Assembly: GCA_040386235.1 (NCBI GenBank)
Contig: JAZKGA010000001.1
Coordinates: 186,001 to 250,000 of the forward strand
Direction: 5' to 3'
From: JAZKGA01 sp040386235
Lineage (GTDB): Bacteria; Pseudomonadota; Alphaproteobacteria; Micavibrionales; Micavibrionaceae
DNA length: 64,000 bases
In this document: positions 8,197-17,079 of the stretch, piece after piece
Numbering within the stretch: the stretch's first letter is position 1
How the letters are laid out: every line of letters starts with the position of its first letter
Position numbers and translations under genes: made by a program
The notes under the pieces: model-generated
Told to the model about the DNA's origin: nothing
What the model saw: the letters and a program-made list of their open reading frames with translations, nothing else
The model's database searches: none

Positions 8197-9885
8197 ATGA
8201 CTGATGCCGCCCCCCCTCCTTACCGTGTCCTGGCCCGCAAGTACCGGCCCCGCCATTTTGGCGAGTTGATTGGGCAAGAGGCATTGGTCCGCACGCTGAC
8301 CAATGCGATCGAATCCGGTCGGGTAGCCCAGGGCTTTATGCTGACAGGGGTGCGCGGCGTGGGAAAGACGACGACAGCCCGCATTATTGCCCGCGCCCTG
8401 AATTACGCTGGCCCCGACGGCACATCCGGCCCGACAACTGGCCCGACAGACGATTGTGGCATCGCCCAGGCGATTGCCGAAGGTCGCCATCCCGATGTTT
8501 TGGAAATGGATGCGGCGAGTCATACGGGTGTCGATGCCATGCGCGATATCCTGGATTCGATGCGCTATGCCCCGACCCAGGCCCGCTATAAAGTCTATAT
8601 CATTGACGAAGTGCACATGCTGTCCACCTCTGCCTTCAACGCTTTGCTGAAAACGCTGGAAGAGCCACCGGCCCACGTTAAATTCATTTTCGCCACCACC
8701 GAAATCCGCAAAGTCCCCCTGACGATCCTGTCACGGTGCCAGCGATTTGACCTGCGCCGTATCGACGTAGCAACCCTTACCGCCCATTACCTCCATATCT
8801 GTGAGTTGGAAGGGGTGCCGGCGGATGCGGATGCGATCACCCTGATTGCCCGCGCGGCTGATGGGTCGGTTCGTGACGGGCTTAGCCTGTTGGACCAGGC
8901 CATCGCAATGGGCAATGGGGCCGTGACACTGGACCTGGTGACCGATATGCTGGGCACCGCCGATCGCGGCGCGGCCTTTACCCTGCTTTCGCATCTGCTG
9001 CGCGGAGAGGTTGAGCCGGCGTTAAATGCAGCCAATGACATGCTGCAGCGTGGGACCGATCCGGCTGTTATCATGGAAGACCTGCTGGAATTCGCGCATG
9101 TTTTAACCCGCCTGAAAGCCGCGCCCCAGGCCACCGACACTCTGGCTGGGCATTTATCCCCTGACATCGCCGCTGCTGCCGCCGCCCTGTGCGGTACCTT
9201 GTCCATGTCAACCTTGTCGCGTGCCTGGCAATTGCTGCTGAAAGGTGCTGGAGAGGTGCAATATGCCCCTGACCCTGCGGCGGCCCTGGATATTGTTCTT
9301 ATTCGTCTGTGTTATACCGCCGACTTGCCCGACCCGGCTGATTTGTTAAGACAATTACAGGATGGCAGCGTTGTTGCGGCCACAGCACCGCGTCAGGCGT
9401 CAGCCGCCCCGGACAATAACGGCCCGCGCGGGATGCGCGCGGTATCTGCATCGATGGCCGCAGCGGTTCCAGTCGCACATAGTCACGCAGCACCGGCCCC
9501 CGCACCGGCCAACGCCAATTTAGACAGCCTGTCAGCGATTGTGGCCTTGCTTGAAGATACAGGGCACATGATCCTGGCAAGTCAGGTGCGCGATTATATC
9601 CAACTGATCCAGTTGCAGCCGCAACGGATTGAATGCACACTGGCACCAGGCGCACCGGCGGATTTATCGGGGCTGTTAAGCAAACGCCTCACCGAACTGA
9701 CGGGCCAACGCTGGTTTTTAACGTTGCAGGATAAGGGCATTGCCCAGGACACATTGCGTCAACAGGATCATAAGGCTGAACAGATTATGCTGCAGCAAAT
9801 TCAATCACACCCAACCGTGAAAGCCGTTCTGGATAGCTTCCCGGACAGTAAGATCACAGCTATATCCTCACTTAAAACGGAGTAA
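8197..9885 (+). CDS. dnaX: DNA polymerase III subunit gamma/tau
   Basis: Clamp-loader ATPase of the replicative polymerase. ATG 8197 gives the family start 'YRVLARKYRPRHFGELIGQ'; an in-frame TTG at 8161 is unlikely. Walker A is 'GVRGVGKT' (51-58), Walker B region 'IIDEVHML' (135-142), and the sensor/SRC box 'LSRCQRFDLRR'. The 562 residues include a short Ala/Pro linker (about 410-450) and a tau-like C-terminal domain. Odd: the zinc-binding four-Cys module usually found between Walker A and Walker B is reduced to a single Cys (C87) in 'GPTDDCGIAQAIAEGRH'. ybaB follows 3 nt after the stop. Confidence 0.96.
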   Translation: MTDAAPPPYRVLARKYRPRHFGELIGQEALVRTLTNAIESGRVAQGFMLTGVRGVGKTTTARIIARALNYAGPDGTSGPTTGPTDDCGIAQAIAEGRHPDVLEMDAASHTGVDAMRDILDSMRYAPTQARYKVYIIDEVHMLSTSAFNALLKTLEEPPAHVKFIFATTEIRKVPLTILSRCQRFDLRRIDVATLTAHYLHICELEGVPADADAITLIARAADGSVRDGLSLLDQAIAMGNGAVTLDLVTDMLGTADRGAAFTLLSHLLRGEVEPALNAANDMLQRGTDPAVIMEDLLEFAHVLTRLKAAPQATDTLAGHLSPDIAAAAAALCGTLSMSTLSRAWQLLLKGAGEVQYAPDPAAALDIVLIRLCYTADLPDPADLLRQLQDGSVVAATAPRQASAAPDNNGPRGMRAVSASMAAAVPVAHSHAAPAPAPANANLDSLSAIVALLEDTGHMILASQVRDYIQLIQLQPQRIECTLAPGAPADLSGLLSKRLTELTGQRWFLTLQDKGIAQDTLRQQDHKAEQIMLQQIQSHPTVKAVLDSFPDSKITAISSLKTE

Positions 9886-9888
9886 ACG

Positions 9889-10224
9889 ATGTTTGGAAAT
9901 ATGCAGCAAATGATGCAAAAAGCTCAAGAGATGCAGCGCAAAATGGCGACACTGCAACAAAGCCTTGGCGACTTAGAAGTCGATGGACACGCCGGCGGCG
10001 GTTTGGTTAAAATCAGCATGACCTGTAAAGGGCATGTTAAGCAACTGCGTATCGACCCGACCCTGGTGAACCCGGCGGATGTCGCCCTGTTGGAAGATAT
10101 CGTGAAGGCTGCGATGAACGACGCCCGCGCCAAGGCCGATGCAAAGATGGCCGAAGAAACGGAAAAGGCGATGGGCCAGATGGGACTGCCCTCCGGATTA
10201 TTAGGCCAAGGCCTGCCGTTTTAG
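9889..10224 (+). CDS. ybaB: Nucleoid-associated protein YbaB/EbfC
   Basis: Small DNA-binding dimer that coats the nucleoid; 111 residues, normal length. The N-terminal Met/Gln-rich helix ('MFGNMQQMMQKAQEMQRKM') and the central 'GGGLVKISMTCKGHVKQLRI' strand region are diagnostic. It starts 3 nt after dnaX, so the two are translationally linked. In many bacteria recR follows; here xth follows after 13 nt, so the usual dnaX-ybaB-recR trio is broken. Confidence 0.96.
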   Translation: MFGNMQQMMQKAQEMQRKMATLQQSLGDLEVDGHAGGGLVKISMTCKGHVKQLRIDPTLVNPADVALLEDIVKAAMNDARAKADAKMAEETEKAMGQMGLPSGLLGQGLPF

Positions 10225-10237
10225 GCGTCTATCACCA

Positions 10238-11023
10238 ATGAAAATCGTCACCTGGAACATCAACTCTGTTCGCCTGCGCGCGCCGCTAATCGCGCGGGTG
10301 ATGGCGACGCTTGATCCTGACATTTTGTGCCTTCAGGAAACCAAGTGCCCGGATGCGTTCTTTCCGCATCAAGCGATGGAACAGTTCGGGTTTAAGTATC
10401 GCCATATCTGGGGCATGAAGGGTTATAACGGGGTTGCGATTTTGTCGAAAGTACCATTTAGCGCGCCACAGACATTTACGCGCGCCGGCCGTGATGATTG
10501 CCGGCACATCGCTGTGACATTCCCTGATTTCACTCTGCACAATCTTTACATTCCGGCGGGTGGCGACATTCCAGACCGGCTGGTGAACGATAAGTTTGGG
10601 CATAAGTTGGATTATGTGCGTGATATGACCGACATTCTGCCGACCCTGCATGGCACAACGGACAACGTCATCCTGGTGGGTGATTTTAATATTGCGCCCT
10701 TGGAACACGATGTCTGGTCACACAAACAATTATTAACCGTGGTGTCGCACACGCCGATTGAAGTGCAGCATTTAAATGATTTTCAAACGGGCATGGGATG
10801 GGTGGATGCCATCAGGCATTTCGTTCCACCGCAGCAAAAATGTTACACCTGGTGGTCTTACCGAAATCGGGACTGGCGTCAATCAAACCGAGGCCGACGG
10901 CTGGATCATATCTGGGTCAGTCGATCGTTAAAATCCCGACTGGCGCAGCATAAAATTCTTGTCGATGCACGCGACTGGCCTCAAACCAGTGACCATGTCC
11001 CGGTCTGCCTGACCCTGTCTTAA
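10238..11023 (+). CDS. xth: Exodeoxyribonuclease III (AP endonuclease)
   Basis: Mg-dependent exonuclease and AP endonuclease of base-excision repair, 261 residues. Catalytic landmarks are all present: 'MKIVTWNINSVR' (Asn7), 'LCLQETK' (Glu), 'GDFNIAP' (Asp/Asn), 'TWWSYR', 'RRLDHIW' and 'TSDHVPV' (Asp-His). It lies 13 nt after ybaB and probably shares its transcript. It converges with the next gene, overlapping its stop by 4 nt. Confidence 0.96.
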   Translation: MKIVTWNINSVRLRAPLIARVMATLDPDILCLQETKCPDAFFPHQAMEQFGFKYRHIWGMKGYNGVAILSKVPFSAPQTFTRAGRDDCRHIAVTFPDFTLHNLYIPAGGDIPDRLVNDKFGHKLDYVRDMTDILPTLHGTTDNVILVGDFNIAPLEHDVWSHKQLLTVVSHTPIEVQHLNDFQTGMGWVDAIRHFVPPQQKCYTWWSYRNRDWRQSNRGRRLDHIWVSRSLKSRLAQHKILVDARDWPQTSDHVPVCLTLS

Positions 11024-11799
11024 TGATATTGCAGGCCGACGTCCTGCCCCAAAACCGGCCGCATTTGAATGTAACGCACGAACATTTTTTGCAGGTTCTC
11101 GGTCTGGTCAATATCGGCGGTTAGAAGGTCGATGGCATTTCTTAAGCCTCCGGTGAAACGCGTCACACCTTCATCTATGATTGGGGTCCGCGTTAGGTAT
11201 TCGGCACGTGCCGCTTCGTGGGACAGGCAAGTCGTCAGGGCGTCCATAAGCATGATTTTTCCTGCCGTGGCACCTTGAAACGCCGTTACCAAAGATAAAC
11301 ACAACGGGTCTTTTCTTTCATCTTGCGGCATCAGCGCAGACGACATTTCAAAAACAGGCGTGTCCGGCACATGCTGTTTTGCTTGTTTTAACAGGCTCAT
11401 GCCTTCTTTTTTCATACAGCCCATAAAGTCATGATAGGCAGGCAGCTCGTGATCAGGCAGACACATCCTAAAAAACACACGGTAACGCTCTATGGCTGTT
11501 GAAAGACAGGTGATGTAAGCAGACGTTGCGCCATTAATATTATCGGGATCGAGCATCTCATTAAAATTAAACTCTGAGGGGTGTGACGTTTCCGTGGGAT
11601 TTCCGCCCCGTTGCGCAGCCTGATGAAAAGACTCGCTGATAATCTGCCCTTTTTCATGTCGCTCAGCCAAAAGTTTTGCACGGCTATAAAGCCTGGTTAA
11701 CGGCGATCTGATTTGCGCGATACGCACCGTGTTCTGGATGGCAGAAGAGTCTGAAATACGTGGCGTATCGGTTGCAGGTGTAAAGACAGGTTCCGCCAT
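11020..11799 (-). CDS. Hypothetical protein, 259 aa
   Basis: Not recognised. A soluble, probably mostly helical protein with no signal peptide and no transmembrane segment. It has six or so scattered Cys residues, including 'ITCLSTA', 'FFRMCLPDH' and 'FMGCMKKEG'. The first 35 residues are Thr/Ser/Pro-rich and likely disordered. It converges with xth, overlapping it by 4 nt, and is divergent from the prepilin-like gene 120 nt away. A single-gene transcript is likely. No function is proposed. Confidence 0.75.
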   Translation of the reverse strand: MAEPVFTPATDTPRISDSSAIQNTVRIAQIRSPLTRLYSRAKLLAERHEKGQIISESFHQAAQRGGNPTETSHPSEFNFNEMLDPDNINGATSAYITCLSTAIERYRVFFRMCLPDHELPAYHDFMGCMKKEGMSLLKQAKQHVPDTPVFEMSSALMPQDERKDPLCLSLVTAFQGATAGKIMLMDALTTCLSHEAARAEYLTRTPIIDEGVTRFTGGLRNAIDLLTADIDQTENLQKMFVRYIQMRPVLGQDVGLQYH

Positions 11800-11918
11800 A
11801 GTAAAATTTTCTCAAGTGGTTATTCAGGTCTTCTTATGGGATATACCCTCTTTCACCTTATGTCAATGCGATTGCGCGGGACTAGACGCGACCGCGCATA
11901 GTCAGGTACAATAAATAC

Positions 11919-12662
11919 ATGCAAAAAGGGTTTTCTCTGGTCGAACTGGCCATCGTTTTGGTTATTATCGGGCTGCTGACCGGCGGTATCCTGAAAGGCC
12001 GTGAATTGCTGATGAATACCCGGACCGCCACCACAATATCAGCGTTGCAGGATGTCCGGGTGGCCGCCGAAACATTCAAGAAAACCTATGGCGATTTGCC
12101 GGGGGATATCGTCAACCCTGGCCAGGTGATCCCCGCCTGTGTCAATAACTGCACGACGCCTGGCAACGGTGACGGCAACATTGGCTGGGACGTACCGGCC
12201 ACCTATCTGCCTGGCAGCATCGGGATTGAGAACACGACATTCTGGCTGCATCTGGCTGCCGCAAACCTGGTGCGCGGTATCTCCGTTCACCCGGACGCGT
12301 TAGAGTTCGGGCTGAGCCACCCCATGACCCCCTTATCAGGCCTGTTTGTCTTTCACCAACCGGCCAATGGCGGCCTGTTCACCGATGCGCTGCAGACGCC
12401 CAATCCTGCTGGCAACATGCTGATCCTGTTAGACAGTTTCGGGGCGGTGAACGCGATTAAAGATATGATTAACATTCCTGCCCCATACGTTCAGCGGATT
12501 GACCAGAAACTGGATGACGGCAAGCCCAATACCGGCCAGGTGCGCGCGATTGGACTGCGCAGCGGCGTGCCGGAAGAAAGCTGTGTCAGCGATGCAACGG
12601 ATGCAGGCGAATACGTCCTGGAATCAAACATCTGTTCCGCCATGCTGCCCCTGCGCCTGTAA
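11919..12662 (+). CDS. Prepilin-like protein with type IV N-terminal methylation site
   Basis: A 247-residue protein with a class III signal: 'MQKG' then 'FSLVELAIVLVIIGLL', predicted cleavage after Gly4, Glu5 of the mature protein present, followed by a hydrophobic helix to about residue 25. The globular part contains 'ALQDVRVAAETFKKTYGDLPGDI', typical of pseudopilin-like secreted proteins, and Cys pairs 'ACVNNC' and later C199-C213-like residues that could form disulfides. Known: such proteins form type II secretion pseudopili or type IV pili. No other pilus or secretion gene is nearby, so its machine must be encoded elsewhere. Confidence 0.88.
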   Translation: MQKGFSLVELAIVLVIIGLLTGGILKGRELLMNTRTATTISALQDVRVAAETFKKTYGDLPGDIVNPGQVIPACVNNCTTPGNGDGNIGWDVPATYLPGSIGIENTTFWLHLAAANLVRGISVHPDALEFGLSHPMTPLSGLFVFHQPANGGLFTDALQTPNPAGNMLILLDSFGAVNAIKDMINIPAPYVQRIDQKLDDGKPNTGQVRAIGLRSGVPEESCVSDATDAGEYVLESNICSAMLPLRL

Positions 12663-12707
12663 GTTATTTTTCTTGCATTTTTCATGGCCGGGCGATAGAT
12701 ACCGCGC

Positions 12708-14084
12708 ATGACATTGTCACCGCAAGCCCCTGTTAAACCTTCCCGCAAGGTCAAAATCCCGAAAATCGGGTTTGTTTCACTGGGCTGCCCAAAGGCTTTG
12801 GTGGACAGCGAACGGATCATGACCCAGCTGCGATCCGAAGGATATCAATTTTCTGGCAACCATGAAGGCGCGGATGTTGTCATCGTTAATACATGCGGCT
12901 TTCTAGACAGTGCGAAGGAAGAATCCTTAAATGCGATCGGCCAGGCCATGTCGGTGAATGGCCGCGTCATCGTCACCGGATGCATGGGCGCAGAACCCGA
13001 AGCGATCCTGGCGAAATATCCGAATGTTTTATCCGTCACCGGCCCGCACCAATATGAACAGGTGGTTGAAGCCGTTCATGACGCGGTACCGCCCCTGCAC
13101 GATCCTTATATCGATTTGGTGCCCCCGGAAGGTTTAAAACTGACGCCGCGCCATTACGCCTATTTAAAAATATCCGAAGGCTGTAATAACCGCTGTACCT
13201 TCTGCATCATTCCGAAATTGCGCGGCGATTTGGTATCGCGCCCGATCCATCATGTGATGATTGAGGCTGAGAAACTGGTTGCCGCAGGCGTTAAAGAAAT
13301 CATGCTTATTTCCCAGGATACATCGGCATACGGTATCGACCTGAAATACGCCGAATATCCGTGGCGCGGTCAGAAACGCCAAACGCGCTTCTACGATTTA
13401 TGCGCCGCGATGGGCGAATTGGGGATCTGGACCCGCCTGCACTACGTTTATCCATATCCGCATGTTGATGAAGCGATCCATTTGATGGCCGAAGGCAAAA
13501 TCCTTCCGTATCTGGATATCCCGTTCCAGCACGCAGCCCCCAATGTTTTAAAGGCGATGAAACGCCCAGCGATGCAGGAAAAAACCGCCGCGCGGATTGC
13601 CAAATGGCGTCAAATTTGTCCGGATTTAACCCTGCGCTCCACCTTTATTGTCGGTTTTCCGGGCGAAACGGATGATGATTTTGCCCGCCTGCTGGATTGG
13701 ATGCATGACGTCGAAATCGACCGCGCCGGTTGTTTTAAATACGAGCCTGTGCAAGGCGCGACGTCGGAAACTCTGGGCTTACCCGAAGTACCCGATGAGG
13801 TAAAAGAAGAGCGTTTCCAAGCCTTCATGGATATCCAGCGGGAAATCTCAAACGCCAAAATGGCGGCAAAAGTTGGCAAGACAATCGACGTGATAATTGA
13901 CGAAGTCGGCGATGACGGCGGCGCAGATGCGCGTTCATCAGCCGATGCACCCGAAATTGACGGTACTGTTTTCCTGCGGGACGCCCATGGCGTTAAGCCC
14001 GGCGACATTATCAAGGTCGTGGTGGAAGAAGCGGAAGATTACGATTTGTACGCCGTACCCGTCTCTGCCCTTAAAGACGCATAA
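12708..14084 (+). CDS. rimO: Ribosomal protein S12 methylthiotransferase RimO
   Basis: Radical-SAM enzyme that adds a methylthio group to an Asp of ribosomal protein S12. The first iron-sulfur cluster is bound by C27 ('SLGCPKA'), C63 ('NTCGF') and C92 ('GCMGAEP'); the radical-SAM cluster by C159, C163 and C166 ('CNNRCTFC'). 'SLGCPKALVDSE' distinguishes RimO from MiaB. A C-terminal TRAM domain ends the 458-residue protein. Odd: the TRAM-proximal segment carries an acidic Asp/Gly/Ala insert ('DDGGADARSSADAPE'). cvpA-like follows 41 nt downstream. Confidence 0.97.
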   Translation: MTLSPQAPVKPSRKVKIPKIGFVSLGCPKALVDSERIMTQLRSEGYQFSGNHEGADVVIVNTCGFLDSAKEESLNAIGQAMSVNGRVIVTGCMGAEPEAILAKYPNVLSVTGPHQYEQVVEAVHDAVPPLHDPYIDLVPPEGLKLTPRHYAYLKISEGCNNRCTFCIIPKLRGDLVSRPIHHVMIEAEKLVAAGVKEIMLISQDTSAYGIDLKYAEYPWRGQKRQTRFYDLCAAMGELGIWTRLHYVYPYPHVDEAIHLMAEGKILPYLDIPFQHAAPNVLKAMKRPAMQEKTAARIAKWRQICPDLTLRSTFIVGFPGETDDDFARLLDWMHDVEIDRAGCFKYEPVQGATSETLGLPEVPDEVKEERFQAFMDIQREISNAKMAAKVGKTIDVIIDEVGDDGGADARSSADAPEIDGTVFLRDAHGVKPGDIIKVVVEEAEDYDLYAVPVSALKDA

Positions 14085-14125
14085 GCCGACTTGTCTGCCA
14101 TCCCGGAATAGCTTATGAGAGAAGG

Positions 14126-14878
14126 ATGAACCTGTCTCTTATTTTTGATCTGCTGACGATTATCGCCATTTTGGTGTCCGCTGGCCTGGCCTTTACCCGC
14201 GGTTTTATTCGCGAAGTCATGACGATTTTCGGCATGGCGGGCGGCGCGGTTCTGGCCTTTTTGTTCGGCCCGACTGTGCAGCCATTTTTCGCCGATATGT
14301 TCGGTGCAGCCCCACCGGACAGTGAGACGCAACCGATTGTCCTGGGATTTATTCCAGCCGACCTTGCCGCAACCGCAACGGCCTACATCACTGTCTTTAT
14401 CGGCGTGGTTATCCTGCTGTCAATCCTGACCCATTTCCTAAGCAAAACCGCCGGCGCGTTGGGTCTTGGCCCTGTTGACCGGACTTTGGGTGTGATCTTC
14501 GGCCTGGCCCGTGGGTTGGTGCTGGTCGCCCTGGTTTACATTCCGTTTCACTTTGCCCTGGACGGTGACACCAAGCGCGATTGGTTCGGCTCATCAAAGA
14601 CGCATTTCTACGTTGAATCTGTTGCCGTATGGATGTCCAGCCTGGTGAATAAAGATGCCGTGGCTGAAACATTAAATGATGGCGCAACCACCGCCCGTGA
14701 CACGCTGTTAAAACTGGATGTCCTTGAGAATGGCAATATGCCTGCAGATACCCTTGAGCCTGAGGTTGTGCCGGCGCAAGAAGACAAAGCACCAGCACCT
14801 GCAATCACGCAACAAGACCGGCATGACATGGAACAGCTGATCCCTGCGCCCGCCCCCTCACGTAATGTCAATCAATAA
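14126..14878 (+). CDS. CvpA family membrane protein
   Basis: A 250-residue inner-membrane protein. About four hydrophobic helices occur within residues 1-155 ('LLTIIAILVSAGLAFTRGF', 'TIFGMAGGAVLAFLFG', 'ATAYITVFIGVVILLSILT', 'GLVLVALVYIPFHFAL'), the architecture of CvpA/colicin V production proteins; the 'RGFIREVMTIFG' loop is typical. The C-terminal 70 residues are acidic, Pro/Ala-rich and probably cytoplasmic and disordered. In other bacteria cvpA is linked to purF; here it lies between rimO and an SDR gene, whose start overlaps its end by 14 nt. Confidence 0.88.
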   Translation: MNLSLIFDLLTIIAILVSAGLAFTRGFIREVMTIFGMAGGAVLAFLFGPTVQPFFADMFGAAPPDSETQPIVLGFIPADLAATATAYITVFIGVVILLSILTHFLSKTAGALGLGPVDRTLGVIFGLARGLVLVALVYIPFHFALDGDTKRDWFGSSKTHFYVESVAVWMSSLVNKDAVAETLNDGATTARDTLLKLDVLENGNMPADTLEPEVVPAQEDKAPAPAITQQDRHDMEQLIPAPAPSRNVNQ

Positions 14879-15587
14879 CCAGCTTTTTGCGGGTAAAGTC
14901 GCTCTTGTCACTGGCGCATCCCAGGGATTTGGCGCGGCAGTTGCCATCTGGCTGGCCAGTCAGGGCGCGCATGTCTGTACGCTCGCCCGGTCTAAAAAAG
15001 GATTGGAACGAACGGATGATGCGATCCGACAGCTGGGCGGCGAAAGCACCCTGATCCTGTCTGACCTGCGGAAGGCCAGCGATATAGCGGCTCTCGGCCC
15101 CGCTTTGGCCCAGCGCTTTGCGGCACTCGACATCCTGATCGGTAATGCGGCCCTGTTGGGCCCCTTAATGCCGGTCACGCACATGCCGCCCGATATTTGG
15201 CAGGATATTTTTACGACCAATGTTACGGCCAACATGCAATTGTTGCGCAGCCTTGACCCGTTATTACGCACCGCGCCCTATGGTCGCGCGGTTTTCGTGA
15301 CATCCAGCGTGGCCCAGGCCCCGCGCGCCTTTTGGGGCGGATATGCAGCCAGCAAGGCGGCACTGGAATCCCTCGTCACCACCTATGCGATGGAAAACGC
15401 GCACACATCTGTGAAAGCAAATTGTTTTAATCCTGGTGCAATGCAGACCAGCATGCGGGCCAGTGCCTTTCCCGGCGAGAATCCGCAAACCTTACCCGAC
15501 CCGGGCGCAATCGCACCACTGCTGGCGCCCTTATTGGTGCAGGATTGCCCGCATAATGGCGCGGTAATGAACGCGAACGCGCGCTGA
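14865..15587 (+). CDS. Short-chain dehydrogenase/reductase
   Basis: A 240-residue classical SDR with Rossmann fold. The cofactor loop is 'TGASQGFG' (about 17-24), the 'NAA' motif is present ('IGNAALLGP'), and the catalytic Ser and Tyr-x3-Lys occur in 'VTSSVAQ' and 'YAASKAA'. An Arg in 'CTLARSKKGL' after beta-2 suggests NADP preference (inferred). The substrate is unknown; YciK-like sequences are the nearest I recall. It is translationally coupled to cvpA-like (14-nt overlap) and converges with der, 11 nt apart. Confidence 0.92.
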   Translation: MSINNQLFAGKVALVTGASQGFGAAVAIWLASQGAHVCTLARSKKGLERTDDAIRQLGGESTLILSDLRKASDIAALGPALAQRFAALDILIGNAALLGPLMPVTHMPPDIWQDIFTTNVTANMQLLRSLDPLLRTAPYGRAVFVTSSVAQAPRAFWGGYAASKAALESLVTTYAMENAHTSVKANCFNPGAMQTSMRASAFPGENPQTLPDPGAIAPLLAPLLVQDCPHNGAVMNANAR

Positions 15588-15598
15588 TATTTTCCAGT

Positions 15599-17053
15599 CT
15601 ATTTACGCGTCCGCTTACGCCCGGCAAAGGGGTTCGTGGATTTCCGCAGCACCAGGCGTAACGGTATGCCCGCCAGTTCGTAATCCTGCGCCAGCCGGTT
15701 GATAAGATAGCGTTGGTAACTGTCCGGCAATTCATCGGGCTGCGACATCCAGATCGCAAAGCAAGGCGGCTTGTTCCGGATTTGGGTGACATAACGCATT
15801 TTGTTCGGACGACCGGAAACCAGGGGCGGCGGATGCGCACTGGTCACTGTTTGCAGCCAGCGGTTCATGCGTCCGGTGGAAATACGGCGGCACCAGATGT
15901 CATAGGTTTCGGCAATCTTGTCCATCAGGCGCGGCACATTACGACCGGTCAATGCCGACAGCGTCACCACCGGCAACGGCTTCACCTGGGAAATTGATTC
16001 GGCAGCGCGATCCATAATATCCTCTAACGTCTGCTTTTGGTCCACAACGGCGTCCCATTTATTGATAGCCAGAACCAGGGCCCGACCTTCTTCAATAATC
16101 TGCGCAGCGATGCGCAGATCTTGACGCTCAAGCCCCAGCGTCCCGTCAATGACCAGAACAACCACCTGCGCCAGGCGAATGGCGCGGAAGGTCTCGGCAC
16201 CAGACATCCGCTCAAGCCTGCCTGTGATTTTTGCCTGACGTCGCAGGCCGGCGGTATCTATCAGACGCATCAAACGATCTTTGTGTGTCCAGGCAACGGC
16301 AATCGAATCACGGGTCAATCCCGCTTCCGGGCCAACCGCCATCCGTTCTTCGCCCACAATCGTATTCAGTAATGTCGATTTTCCGGCATTCGGCCGGCCG
16401 ACAATCGCGATCTTGATGGGACGGGCTATGTCCTTTTCCGCCAACGTTTCGTCGGCAGCGTAGTCATAGGTTTCGTCACCTTCCAGGGCATCCAGCGTTT
16501 CCCAATCCATTGATGCGTCATCATCTTCCGCGCCATCTTCGTCGTCAATCTCGTCTGGCGTAAACCATGGCTGCAGGGCCACGTAAAGCTGGTCCAGCCC
16601 ATGGCCATGCGTGGCGGAAAGAGGGATCGGTGCCCCCAGGCCCAGGCGGTAGGATTCATACAGCGTGTCGCTGACGGACGCTTCGTTCTCACATTTATTG
16701 ACACCCAAGATGACTGGTTTGCCCAGCTCCCGCAGGAATTTAATGAAATGTTCGTCCATCGGCATAATGCCCGCGCGCCCGTCGATCAGGAACAGGATCA
16801 CATGCGCCGTTGCCAGGGCGGCCTCAGTCTGCCGCCTTATCCGACCCTCCAGCGAGTCGTCGAATGCCTCTTCCAGCCCGGCGGTATCAATCACTTCAAT
16901 CTGTTGATCCAGCAGCCAGGCAGGCGCGGAACGCCAGTCGCGCGTGACGCCCGGAAGGTCATCAACAATCGCGAGTTTTTTTCGCGCCAGCCGGTTAAAC
17001 AGGGTGGATTTTCCAACATTTGGTCGGCCAACAATGGCAAGGCGCAGGGACAC
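15599..17053 (-). CDS. der: GTPase Der (EngA)
   Basis: Essential 50S ribosome-assembly GTPase with two tandem G domains and a C-terminal KH-like domain, 484 residues. G1 loops are 'GRPNVGKST' (8-16) and 'GRPNAGKST' in the second domain; 'DTAGL' and 'NKCE' / 'NKWD' are present in the two domains. An acidic linker ('DEIDDEDGAEDDDASMD') separates the domains. The C-terminus is basic ('GRKRTRK'). It is last in a TPR-bamB-der operon (26 nt after bamB), a conserved arrangement. Confidence 0.97.
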   Translation of the reverse strand: MSLRLAIVGRPNVGKSTLFNRLARKKLAIVDDLPGVTRDWRSAPAWLLDQQIEVIDTAGLEEAFDDSLEGRIRRQTEAALATAHVILFLIDGRAGIMPMDEHFIKFLRELGKPVILGVNKCENEASVSDTLYESYRLGLGAPIPLSATHGHGLDQLYVALQPWFTPDEIDDEDGAEDDDASMDWETLDALEGDETYDYAADETLAEKDIARPIKIAIVGRPNAGKSTLLNTIVGEERMAVGPEAGLTRDSIAVAWTHKDRLMRLIDTAGLRRQAKITGRLERMSGAETFRAIRLAQVVVLVIDGTLGLERQDLRIAAQIIEEGRALVLAINKWDAVVDQKQTLEDIMDRAAESISQVKPLPVVTLSALTGRNVPRLMDKIAETYDIWCRRISTGRMNRWLQTVTSAHPPPLVSGRPNKMRYVTQIRNKPPCFAIWMSQPDELPDSYQRYLINRLAQDYELAGIPLRLVLRKSTNPFAGRKRTRK

Positions 17054-17079
17054 GAGTTTAGTCTTTCTAATAAAAGTTT

